Shown here: positions 46,501 to 58,500 of the stretch, piece by piece | Layout: the number at the start of each line of letters is the position of its first letter | Numbering within the stretch: the stretch's first letter is position 1 | Assembly: GCA_007922195.1 (NCBI GenBank) | Contig: ML682037.1 | Coordinates: 12,937,222 to 13,001,221, forward strand | DNA: 64,000 nucleotides | Direction of reading: 5' to 3' | Source of the DNA: Podocnemis expansa | Lineage: Eukaryota; Chordata; Testudines; Podocnemididae | Notes under the pieces: generated by a model | Told to the model about the DNA's origin: nothing | Database searches by the model: none | Seen by the model: only the letters and a program-made list of their open reading frames with translations | Made by a program: the position numbers and the translations under genes

Positions 46501-49500
46501 CTGTCGTCCTCCTCTCCACAGAGCTCCATGAACCTGCCTCCAGACAAAGCCCGGCTCCTGCGACAATATGACAACGAGAAGAAATGGGACCTGATCTGTG
46601 ACCAGGTACAAGGGCAGGGGGGAAAGGTGCCACTTAGCTGAAGCGACATCATGCAGTAATGTTGGCTGCAGAGCTGCGAGCAGCCGTCCCGGCTGGTGCT
46701 GGAAGCCAAGGGTCAGCTCAGCTGGGGCATCTGGCTGCTTCCCTAGCACCATCCCACAATTCACTGCTTCTCATCTGTGAATTGCCCCCCAGACACCCTA
46801 CTCTTGACTCGCGTTCTGGGGGATCCCAACACACACCAGTGTCTTGCACCTGTGGGGTGAATAGTGGGCAGGATGGGGCCATCAGAGACCCAACCGTTGG
46901 CCTCCCCATGAGCCACCAGGCCAGGAGGTGTCACACCATGCTTGCTGTTGCACAGCTTGTGGAACCGAGTGGGGCCAAGAGCTGAGGCAGGGAGACAGCT
47001 TGCCCCAGAGCGTCACCTCCAGCTCCCAGACCTGCACATGCCAGTGCGATGTTCTGGTGGCAAGGGGCTGGGGATAACCCAGAGGTTGGGGCAAAGTGGC
47101 TCCAGCCAAGGAGGGAAGTGTGTCAGGGTGAGGAGTGCACAGATGGCTGGGGCAGAGACCTTACCTGGCCAGCAGCTCCCCAGCCTGGGGAGAGAACAGG
47201 AAGAGTGCTGCAGCTGGGTCCCCACAGGTGCAGGAGCCACTTTGTGCCCGGTGCTGGCCTGTGAAAAGTGCTTTGTGCCCGGTGCTGGCCTGTGACCCCA
47301 GAAAAGCCTCTTGGATCCCCTCTGTCCACAGCCAGTCAGGACTCTGCTACGGTGGAGTCTCCTCCCGTCCAGCACCCGGGTCTCCACGCTCCGTGCAACC
47401 AGCTCCTAACTCTAGGCTCAGAGGGTCTGATCCTTGCTCTGTCCGGTCTCCCTTGGAGGGGTTTCCTCCCTCCAGGAGGGTCCCAGCCGTCCCAATCAGC
47501 AGCGACTCTCAGCCAGTGTGGCAATCAGAGGGTTTATTAGCAAACCAGTTCCTACAGCAGCAAGGACAGTTGGTATCAGCATCATCAGAACAACCAGAAG
47601 TGAAACCCCCAGGGGATTAGGGCTACACCCCAGAGCAGGGTCCTGTCTTGGACCCTCCATTTCCCTCCTACCCTCCTTCCCCTTGGTCCTTTGTTCTTCT
47701 CCTCACTCTGCCCACCTCTCCGCCCCCTGGTCCAACCAGCTGAAGCCAGTGTGACCAGCGGGGGGGTCCCAGGTACAGGCTCCCTAAACACTACCCCCCT
47801 GCCCCCTAGTGGCTCTACCTCATATCACCCACCTGTGTTCCACCACCCGAATAGAAAAGAAAGAGGGTCAACACCCGTGTCTTCCCTTATTAACCTAGCA
47901 GAGGGTTCCCACTTCTCCACATGGCCACAGAAGCTGTGTAGGTTCTCCAGGGCTGAGGTTAATGGCAGCAGCGAGACCGGAGCCCTGCATGTGCCCTGTG
48001 GTGTTTGCTCCATACCAGCTGGTGATGCCCACGCCACCCCCTTCAGTGACCCAGGCTGGGGGTTGCTTTCTGTTCCAGTTCTCGCAGTGACGTTCTTCTC
48101 CCCTCCAGGAGAGATTCCAAGTGAAGAACCCTCCCCACACCTACATCCAGAAGCTTCAGACCTTCCTGGACCCCAGTGTGACTCGCAAGGTAAAGGAATG
48201 GCACCATGGCTGTAGCTGGGGGGGGGGGGGGCTGCTCCAGCCAGAACTGTGGGCACAGCAACCCTGGCATTACAAATCCAAACCTCAGGTGCTCCTGGGG
48301 AGATGAAACACTTGTGTCAGAGGTGCCCAGTCTGCTGGTGCAGCTCCCAGTTCTGGCTCCGCAGCCACATGCAGTATTTCTTGGAGCTCAGGGTTTCCCA
48401 GCAGTGCAGGCAGAGGGAGAGTTTGTCACAGCCCTGCAAGCATGCCACACTGACTTTAAGCTCTGACAGTGTCTGCACTCATTGGACTCAGTGCCGTGTG
48501 CTGAGTACCCCTTCCAGCACCTGACAAGCACCTGGCAGTGCCTGTGAATAACCCCACTTACCTGGTGATGAAATGAGAATCTGGTGTGGGTTCAGAGTTG
48601 TGATTTAGATCCTAGGATGCCAAGGTGGAATGATCCAGAATTTCACAGAAGTTTAGCTTCTACTGAGAGCATTGCTGACTCTCCTTTATTGTTTAAAGTC
48701 CCAGCTTCTGCAGTCCTGTGATGACAGGGAAATCTTAGCTTTCCTTTAAAAAGCAATATGTTTCTAGCTCTGGGGATGGCAGAGAGAGGCTCAGACACAC
48801 AATTCAGTATGACCTAAAACCTCTGAAACCAAAAGGCAAATAATAAAAACAACTCTGGGACTTTTTTTATTTTAAATTAAAACTCCTAAGCCAATCCATT
48901 GGTTATTGGGGCAAGTCGGTGATCATTGAACACTTAGGGTTGGCTATGCTGCATTTAAGCATCATAATAAGGGGCCAAGTTTTCAAGTCCTGGGCACTGA
49001 GTGCTTTAGAAAAGCTGTCCACACAGGCCATTGAAGGTGCTGCTGATTACTGAGGAACTTGAGGGCAGGAGGTTTAGGGAGTGGATAACTAACCCCGATT
49101 ATGGGTGGTAAATCTTTGAAATGTGGCCTGGAGCCTTCTGGAGAATCTGGTCCCATGCTGATAAGTGGGAGCCTCTTGGTATAACAGAGATGTCTGATCT
49201 CTAGCTATTTGTCCTAGGCTGGCTGAGGGCCTCATTGTGCTAGGTGCTGTACAAACAGGACAGAGATGGTCTCAGCCCAAAAGAGCTCAGGATGGTTGGT
49301 CTGTTGCTGCTCTGTCTGGTCTGGGAGATGATCTGGCTTCTGTAAGGAGTGGAGGGAGACCCTGGGAGCCAGGCTTGGGTTCCAGAGTTGGTTGCTGTTA
49401 CTGACCGCGGGCTCTGTTGGCAGAAATTCAGGCGGAGGGTGCAAGAATCAACGAAAGTGCTGCGGGAGCTGGAGATCTCCTTGAGGACCAACCACATTGG

Positions 49501-52500
49501 GTAGGTGCTGGTCTCCCGAGGGTCCTGGAGTCTGTCTGGTGTGGGAACCAGCAGAGTGGGGACTCAGCTGCTCTTAGTGCCCTGTGTAGCACCCTCTTTG
49601 CTCAGCATTTAGGCTCTGGATGGCTGGGTCTCTTTCTTACAGCTAAGCTCCACAGCTGCAGGAGATTTTTCTCTATGGCACTCCCACTGAGAATCCTCTG
49701 CCTCCAAACCATTCCCCAGTGGGGCAGAGTAAAGCATACCACTGTGCAGTGACCCGTCCATAATCATCACCCAAACCTTAACCTAGTGAGCCAGCAGCAG
49801 ACGCAACAACCCAAGCCAGGCGTTCTGGCTCCCAGTGCTGTGCTCTGCCCAGCACACCCCACTGCCACTAACCCTGCCATCTGCATGCATGGTTCAGCCA
49901 CTGTATGCAGCAAGTGGCCACCCTCCCTCCAAGGGGCACCGAGAGCGTCAGGCTTCAGAAATGGGGCACTGTTTCCCGTGTGGCTCGAAGCAGAGTTTTG
50001 TGGTGGTAGGAAGCCGTCAGCGTGTGGGCCAAGATTTGCAAGACAGACTGTGGCCATGCAAGGCACAAGGTGTTGCAGATCCACCATTGGCTTGGAGCAG
50101 CTGGTTGCTACAACCAAGAAGTCTTAGCTCAGATGGGGCCCATGGGTACAATCAGGGTCCCCTAGGGGGGAGATGATGGGGGAGGGGTGGGGCTGTTATT
50201 TCTTGTTTATGATGATCACCTGTGGAGAGGTCGGGGTGCCAGGTCCTGTGCACGCACTGAGCAGAGACAGTCACTGCTCCCTAAAGCTTTCAATGTCAAG
50301 AGGCAGGATGGATGGGGAAACTGAGTCCCAGAGAGGGTGAGTGACCAGTCAAGATCACTCCACCAGTGCGTGGAAGAGCTGGGATTAAAACCCAGAGCTC
50401 CTGATTCTGTGCCCTGGTCCCTGGCCACGCACCCATCCCTGACTTTTTGAAACTCAGTATGGACAATATGCTGGTATGCCTCCTGCAGGGAATGCTCCTG
50501 CACCGAGGGCGAGGTGGGCATGGTGGCCTTGTAGGCACATTGGACCCTGGATCTTGGCCTCTGTTTTGGCCTGGGAGGTCCCAGTTGGAGTGCCACCTTT
50601 GGGTGGTTTTCCCCGCGGCTCCCTGTCCCATGATGCTGCTGCTGCTTTGACCTGCAGAGAGGTCCTCGGTCAGGTCTGCAAACCAGGCTGTGGATCCCCA
50701 CCTGTCCAGGCCTGGCGGCAGCTGGAGGGGAAATACCACTGTGACAGGAACTGGGATTGTTCCTGCGCTTCACCAGTGCCCTGAGCCAGACGCGCTTTTG
50801 AGCGGATGCTATGGCCAGAGCTAACATCCTGCCCTGGGGGAGGGAGGCAGCAGCTCCCTGACTTGGGGGGCAGGGAGTAGGACCCACAGGATGCTTGTGG
50901 GACAGTTAACATGGGAAGAGGGTCCCAGGGCCATCTGAACACCTTGTCACAGGCCCAGCTGAGTGGGCACCCCCAGGAGAGACCTAATTGCTGGCCCCTG
51001 GGCTTTAAACCTTCGGTGTCTAAACAGAGTCCAGGCAGTGCCCCATTGTGGGGCCCCCATGCACCTTCCTGGGAAGTAGATCTCTTTGAGTGTACCCTCC
51101 AGAGACTTATATCCCACAATCTGACTGCCCGGCCCCTGAGCCCGTCCTGACCCCTCAGTCCCCTCCGTAACTTAAACACTTGTCTCCCAGCACTCGCTGT
51201 GCAGTGTGCTCCCCTACCAGGGCACACAGTAGTTGTAGTGTGAAAAATGCACACGCACACACGCAACCACACATGCACACAAACCTGCAAACTCACAAAT
51301 ACTCGCACATGCACACTGCAGCTTTGTAAGGGACTCTAACACTATTCTTCTTTATTGAATAGCAGGAGAAATATAGAGATCTAGGCAAATAAACAACCCT
51401 GCCTTACAAACAAGGAGTCCTCCTTTTGCTGAACTAGAGCTAAACTAACATGGCTACCCCTTTGGAACTTGTCAAGCCTGCCTTAGTTTCCCCACTGCTC
51501 CAGACTGTTCTTTAGTCAAGTCCTTTGGGAACATCTGGGGTCCTGCTCCTGCAGCCTCTCTGTCCGGGTTAGCTTGCTTTGCCTTTGCCTGGGCCCACAG
51601 CTAACCCCCCACCCCCTGACTCCCCCTCTGGGGTCCTGGGAGCCTCCATGACCCACCAACACCTCGGGCTCTGCGTTCTGCTCTGGGATTTTCTGCTCTC
51701 CACTGAGGGGCTGGTGAAACAGACTGCTCCTGGGTGGTTGGAGAGCTGCCGTTATGACTGAGGGCTCCCCTGGGCTAGGATATGACCTGTCCAGGGACCC
51801 TGCTGGATTCGTCCCAGAGCTGTGCCCCAGGGTGGCAATATTCAAAGTAATAACTTCACAATGGCAATCTCTCCTCCATTGAGTGCCCCCTGCTCCATCC
51901 ACCCCCCCCCCCCAGAAGGGACCCTCAGACATCCTGCATCCCCCTAGGGGAAACACAGGCCCAGCTCTTGTTCCCCACTTTGCTCTCTGGTGCCCTGGGT
52001 GGCTATAACGGAGAGGAGAATGGCCTGGCATCTATGTTGGGATGGCGCAGGCCCACGGGCAGAGGAGGGCCTTCACTTCATGTCTCCTGTAGGGCCTGCA
52101 CCCACCTCCCCACCAGCACAGACCCCCTCTACCCGTAACTCCCCACAGCAGGGTTTCTTGCACCTGCCTCTGAAGCGGTTGGTGCTGGCCACTGCTGGAG
52201 TCGTGAGGCCAGCCTAGATGGGCCCCTGCTTTGAGCCAGTTTGTCAGCTTCTGCCTCATTCATGTAGCAGGGAGGTGGTTCACCAGAGGTGTTGGGGTCT
52301 CCCACCATCACAGCCGAACCCGGGTCACTACAGACTGCTGCACAGGGGGCAGGCGTGGGACTGGGGCCATGAGGGCGCTGTTGAGCCCTGGGGCAGTGGG
52401 AAGGGTAGGTGTAGAAGGGCAAGTTGGCCAGTCCCTGAATGTGCACGCTCACACGCATGTGTGCGCACAGTCTTGCCTGTGTACACATTCACACTAGCAT

Positions 52501-55500
52501 GTGTGCCCACTCAGCAGCTCCATTGGGCTCCCCTCCGCAGCGACTGGGTTTGTCATCACCAGCCCCGGTGCCCTTTAACCCCCCTACCCAGGCACTAGCC
52601 CTAAAATAGCCGAGCCTGGGCTCAGACAGGAAACGTGCCGGAGGCGAGGCGCTGGAACGCAGACAGGAAATGGGCGGGTTTGTCCGCACCCTCCCCCCCA
52701 GAGGGGAAGTGACTCCAAGACAGCTCTGGTGTCAGACTGACTTGTGGGCCTGTGCACGCACCCCCAGCATGGAAAATAATGCACATGCCCCAAATCACCA
52801 CACAGCGTGCACGCTGCCACCTTCCCCCCCACGTGCAGCTACTCTGAGTGAATAACACATGGAGAGGTGCTAGACCAACTAACACACACACATGCATGCA
52901 CATGTGCCCTCAGCTGAATATCACATATGTGTGTGTGCCTAGCCCTGGCTGACTGGCTTCCACACCCACCCACGCACCCTCCGTGGATGATGCACACTCA
53001 AACCCTTGCTTGCACATAGGTGCAGGCTACAGCTGGGTCGTGTGGGGTTCCCAGGAGGCATCACCTGCCCCAGGAACCTGGGGCCAGCAGGGGAGAAATG
53101 GGCCTGGGAGCATTTGGGGAGGGGGCATCTGGGTGGGAAAGGCACCTTCCAGCAGAATGCTGAGCCATGCTAACCGTCTGGCCTGACAGATAGCAGCCAG
53201 CTGGCTTTGGGCGTGTGGAAAGCTGCAATCTACATGCTGCAGCAGGTGCCTAGAGCTGGGTGGGCCAAGGTCAGCCAAACCCTGAATGCCTTGAAGCTGC
53301 TAGTGCCATGACCAGCCATCAGCGAGGAAACCTGCCTGGAGCTGGATGTTCCTGTGGGTGTGTCAGAGAATCCCACCATGGTTAACTCTAGCTGTCAGGG
53401 CCTTGCTGCTTGAGCCGGCTTGAACTACTGCTGGCCTCTGTGGTGTGTTGCTGGGGTAATACAGTGCCTAGAGGGTCCTTGGAGGTGGGGAAAGGGGGCG
53501 CCTGAACCTGAGCCCTGGTCTCCGTGACCCCTGCTCTCCTCGACCCTCTTTTGGTGCCGATGGCCCCCTGGCTCTGTGCTGAGGGCTGGCTGTGATCACA
53601 CTGAGCCGGGACGTGTCTGTGGTCCACCAGGCTCCCTTTTTCACCCCAGGGTTCCTCCCAGTTGGGGGGTCTTCTGGCCTGGCACCATATTGCTTGGCTG
53701 CATGCCTGGTGTGGGGCATGGTGGATTTTGGCTTAAATTTGCACCCTGGCAGGAGGCCCATGTGAGCCCTTGGCAAAGCACCAGCTCATTTATGGGGTGG
53801 CCAGAGGCCTGTCATCCCTCCCCTGCCATTGTGACTCACTCGCTGCTCTCTGCAGGTGGGTACGAGAGTTTCTTAATGACGAGAACAAAGGCCTGGATGT
53901 GCTCGTGGACTACCTCTCTTTCGCGCAGTGTGCCGTGATGTAAGTACTGTGTGTGTGCCACTGCCCCCCCCCGCCCCCAACTCTGCCCCAGAGTCTCTGG
54001 GGGCAGCTGTGAATCTTCATCCTTCCCAGTGGAGCTAGTGAGATCTCGGGGCACAGTTGTCAAAACACCGATGAGCATCCGGTGCACCTCAGCTGCGCTG
54101 GTGCCCAGGTGACAGGTCTCAGCCTGGTCAGGCTGAGCCTCTTGAACAGGGCTGGGTGGGCCCAAGTAAAGGCCTGGTGTCATGGGGTGGGGGGTCCATG
54201 CACCCTCCTCTTGCACCTGGGAGCATGAGGATGCCCAGCCTGGAGCTGAGTCATGGTCCAGCCGCTCTGAATGCTTTAGGGGATGGCACCAGAAGTCTGC
54301 AGCTGGCAGATGCAGGTTAATCTACCCCTAAAAGTGTCATCCGAACCCCTAAGCTTGGGAGACCAGTGTGGGCCCCAAAGCTGGTGGTTTCACTAAGTGA
54401 ACTTTGCTAATACTGGGCAGTTCTCACCATTCCAACCCTGCCCCCCAAATTGTGATACCTGCCTGCCCCCAACGACTTTCTGTGGCAGTCAGTTCCACAG
54501 AACAGTGCCACCAGGTGTGAAGGAGCATTTCCTCTCATCACCCACACGGCCTCTTGTGCTCATCTTCATGGCAGGGGCATGGATGTACCTGCTCCCCATC
54601 TCCGGGCTCTGGTGGTGAAAGCAAAGTGGAATAGGGCCATACTTGGTGGAGAGATCCGTTCCTAGCACCTCCACTGTTGCTAATGTTGGGGTGGGGGGGC
54701 AGAGCCATAACTAGACAAGATGGCGCCTGGGGCAAGCAGCCCCAGGCAGACCCCCCATCCAGGGCCGGATCAGGCCCCAGTTGTCAGGGAGTCCCCCGGA
54801 AGGCTGCCTTCTGGACTGCCTGGCAAGGACCCCGGGAGGGGGCTCTTGTCCCGCTGCCTAGCAGGGACCCCCAGCAGGGCCCTTTCCCCTCCACCTGGCA
54901 GGCATGGCCGCAGTGCCAGGCGGAGGGGAAAGACACCCTCCCCGCCCTGCCAGGCGGAGAGAAATGCAAGCACAGCCAGTGGGGGCATGGATGCCCTTAC
55001 GTGGTCACGGGGCTGCCCTGGCTGCAGTGGTGTGGTTAAAGCAAAGGCTTTTCTCCCCCTGCATGCACCTGTACATGTTTAAGAGCAGGGCAGGAGATGA
55101 CCTCCCTCAGCCCCAGCCTGGGTCCTGAAGGCAAATTCCTCTTCGGGGCCAGGTAAGGTCTGGCGGTGCCCTTTAAAATTTGGCTCCTGGAGCTTTGCCC
55201 TATTTGCCCCACCCTAGTTATGGCTCTGGGGGAGTTGGGAGTGACTGCTTTGCTCCCAGTAGGGGCTGCAGGGCAAATCTGACCACCAGAGATTGTATCA
55301 GTGGGTTGAATTGGTGGGCCCCACAGCTACATCTGGCAGGAAGGGGCAGTTCCTGCCCCCTCACGGCCCTGCTCATGGCCATTTCATGCGCTGGCCATGT
55401 GATTTCTCCCCTATTAGTGTAACATGAAAACCCCATTGGTGCAAACCACTTTCCTGCCAGCACTTCAGGCTGCAGCATGGCCAAGCCACTTGGTCCCTCA

Positions 55501-58500
55501 CTGGAGACACACAGGTTTGGTGGAGTCTGGCTGTTCCACGCCAGCCTCTCCGCACCGGGAGCACAGGTGGTACATGAGCTGCTACGCCTCCTCTGCTGCT
55601 ACCTTGTCAGGGTGATCCAGCTGTCCTTGCTAGCACCTGCAAGCTCCGCTCCTGTCCCCCAGCTTTGGGCATCCCTGTGCCGCTTTGCAACAAAGCCTCT
55701 GTGCCTGTTTGTGTGTGTCCCCTCTCCTGGCCAGGTTTGATTTTGAGGGGCTGGACAGTGTTGAGGACAGCGCGCTAGAAAGACTGAAAGCCTGGAGCAG
55801 ATCTATCGAGGATCTGCAGCACCCCGCAGGCCTGTCTGCCCCTTTCACCAACAGCCTCGCCCGCTCTGCCCGCCAGTCTGCCCTACGGTACGTACCCACC
55901 CTGTCCTATGGTACGTACCCCTGCCCCACGGTACATGTTCACCCCCACTCTTTGTCCACCTGCTCTGCTCTATGACGTGTACTGCTTCCGCCCCGGGATA
56001 CATGCCCCCTTCTAGCTTCCCCCTTCTGCCCCATCTCTCCCTGGGCAGCTGGTGCCCTTCTCTCCTGCCAGGCCTGTGTCCTGCCCCTGCTGCGCGGCCA
56101 GTGATGCACCGTCCGCTCTCTGCTTCCAGGGCCCGGCTCCGTCTCGCTCTGCCTGCCCGTCTCTCTGGCCTGTGTTCTCTCTCTGTCTCCTGCCCCACCT
56201 CTTGCTGGGTAAGTACCCACCTGCTGGCTGGGCACCAGCTCTGCTTGGGGTCCCAGCCTAGCACTGCTGCCACATTCTGTGCCTTTCCACTCTGTGTGGG
56301 GTCATATCTGGGTGTTGCAGCACGTGTGTGTCTTTTTCTTTGCCTCCCTCCACCTCCTTTCAGCTGCTGTGCCATTCCCTCTGTCTCTGCTCCCACCCCA
56401 CTCAGCATCGCTCCCACTGTGTGCCCTCCTTCATATCTTCCCCCGCACTGTACGACTCTCCCTCACCAGCAGCACCCAACTGCCTCTCCTCCCCGCTGGC
56501 ACTGGCTCATGTCTCCCTGCTTAGCTCTGCCTCCTGTCCTATGGCCCCCAAGCGGTTCCTGCCCTTTCATGGACCAACCAGTATCCCCTGCTCTCCATCC
56601 CTCTCCCTCTAAGTGCACTGCCCTGCCTGCTCTGTGTGGTGCCCTGCATTGTCCCGCAGGCTGGACGGATCTGATGGGGCTGCGGGTGCTTCCAGTGTGT
56701 CTTCTGCCACTTGCTCCTGGGGGCCTTCCTTTCACTGCCCTGGTCCCTCTCAGAGGGGATGGCAGTGGGGGACACATTTTGGGGGGTTAAAGGTGCAGAG
56801 TGGGGCCTGGAGAGTGTGATAGGATACTTGCTAGGATGCTGAACCCAGCACAGCCACTGACTGGGCAGGTTCCTACCTTGCTCTACAGTTTGGTTTCCCT
56901 GTCCACCCTCTGGGGGCCAGGGCCAGCTACCAGGCAATGTCCCAGCAGGAGGCTGCAAGTTGGGTGAGGAACACATCCCCAGTGATCTCCTTGGCCCTGG
57001 CCCCCAGTGGGAGCCCCAGCAGAGCCACGGCACAGGTACAAAGCATGGCAGGGTGAGGCTGTGAGCTGGGGAAGGGGCTGGAGGACACAGGCTCTTGCCT
57101 CAGCATGACCTGTGGGGGGGTCTGGCCACACCCAGCCATGATTTAGAACCAGCTAGGTTTGCGTGGGTGATATAGTGCCATTTGGATCCCAGCGCAGTGG
57201 GACAGTGTGATGCTTCCCTCCCCACCTGGTGCCTGGCTCCCAGCTATGTAGTGTCTGTGCCCTAGGCTGGGTGGGCTGTGAAACACACCTCGGTACCCAC
57301 AGCAGGATGTCCTTCTGGGGAAGGGTCCAGACCTGTTAGCCTCCCCCTTGCCCCCGTCCCAGGCCTTCCTCCTATGTGGTCTGGCCAATAAGCCAGTTTT
57401 CTATGCACTCCAGTTAAGAGCAGCAGGAGGCACAAGGCCTGGCGGGTTGGTGCTTTGTGCACCAACTCTGGGGTGGTGGGAGGCAGCTGTGTGAGGAGGG
57501 GTGCTCGGAGAAGTAGGGCCGGGCTCAGAGATGCCCAGCTGGTTTTGCTCCCTGAATGAGTGGCTGGCTGTGAGCGCCTGTCGGGGCCTGGCTCAGGGCT
57601 GTGCTGCAAGGGGCACTGACCACACTATGCCCTGTCTTTGCCAGCTGCAGCACACTGCCCAGCAGGAAAGTGCTGAAGAACTCACGGCTGGTGAGCCAGA
57701 AGGATGACGTGCACGTCTGCATCATGTGCTTGCGCGCCATCATGAACTACCAGGTATTGCAGCAGGGGTTTTGGGGGATGGATGTGGAGGGACCTGGCAC
57801 ATCTGTGATAGCAGCTACTGCCTCAGCCATCCTGGCTGCAGCAAGGCCCAGTGCCTGCCCACAGGGCAACAGGGGTCAGCTCCCCTCATGGGCTGTTTCC
57901 TCCTGACCCCTGAGAGCTGTTGCTGCCCTGAAGCAGGAGGGTGCATCCCTCCTGTGCTCCTCCACTTCCCTGTGGGGTCTGGTTGTCCCCCCATCCTCCC
58001 AAGCAGCTGTGGTGTAATTTGAGAGTGGGCAGTGCCTGCATTTGTGTTTCCTCTGGTGCAAAAAAAAAAAAAAAAAGTGAATTGGGTAATCTTGCAGTCA
58101 GGAGGAAAAGAATCAAAGTCTCTAAAGAAGCAGATGGTGCCTGTGGATGAGCTGAGCCCATGGGCAGCTCCAACTAGGCCCAGTGTGTCTTTGTAGCGCT
58201 CTGGTCCGAGTGGTCCAGCTGAAGGGAGGCAAAGGAGCATGGCTGTGTGCCCCATGCCCCCCCCCCCATTCCTGGCCCTCCTGCAGCTAATATCCTGCTC
58301 TCTTCTGTCCCCTCCTTCCCCAGTATGGATTCAACCTGGTGATGTCCCATCCCCATGCCGTTAATGAAATCGCACTCAGCCTGAACAACAAGAACCCCCG
58401 GTAAGGAGCTGATGCTGGTCCGTCCCCAGGAGCCTGGGACCCCACTGTACCACTAAATACTATCGTGTGTCACCCTAAGCAGGATGCGGCGCCACACTGG

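Larger units (their letters stand above)
28553..46521 (+). other. FMNL3 intron 1
   Basis: About 18 kb with no further exon recognised. Contains MIR-like copies (about 30735-30960, 32060-32150, 36060-36200, 39370-39475, 42810-42985), a large antisense CR1/L3-like block at 34418-35960, smaller CR1 pieces at 39700-39900, 40690-40800 and 41150-41340, and a foldback family copy at 41756-41858. Open frames here lack family resemblance. Enhancers are possible but cannot be read directly. Confidence 0.7.
49501..53855 (+). other. FMNL3 intron 4
   Basis: About 4.4 kb. Contains a sense MIR at about 50225-50425, CA-rich low-complexity DNA (51241-51310, and patches at 52440-52505 and 52860-52980), and half of a foldback family element at 51404-51476. 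No exon seen. Confidence 0.6.
53940..55734 (+). other. FMNL3 intron 5
   Basis: Contains CR1-like sequence at about 54425-54640 and a 529-bp hAT-like element at 54700-55228. No exon. Confidence 0.6.
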
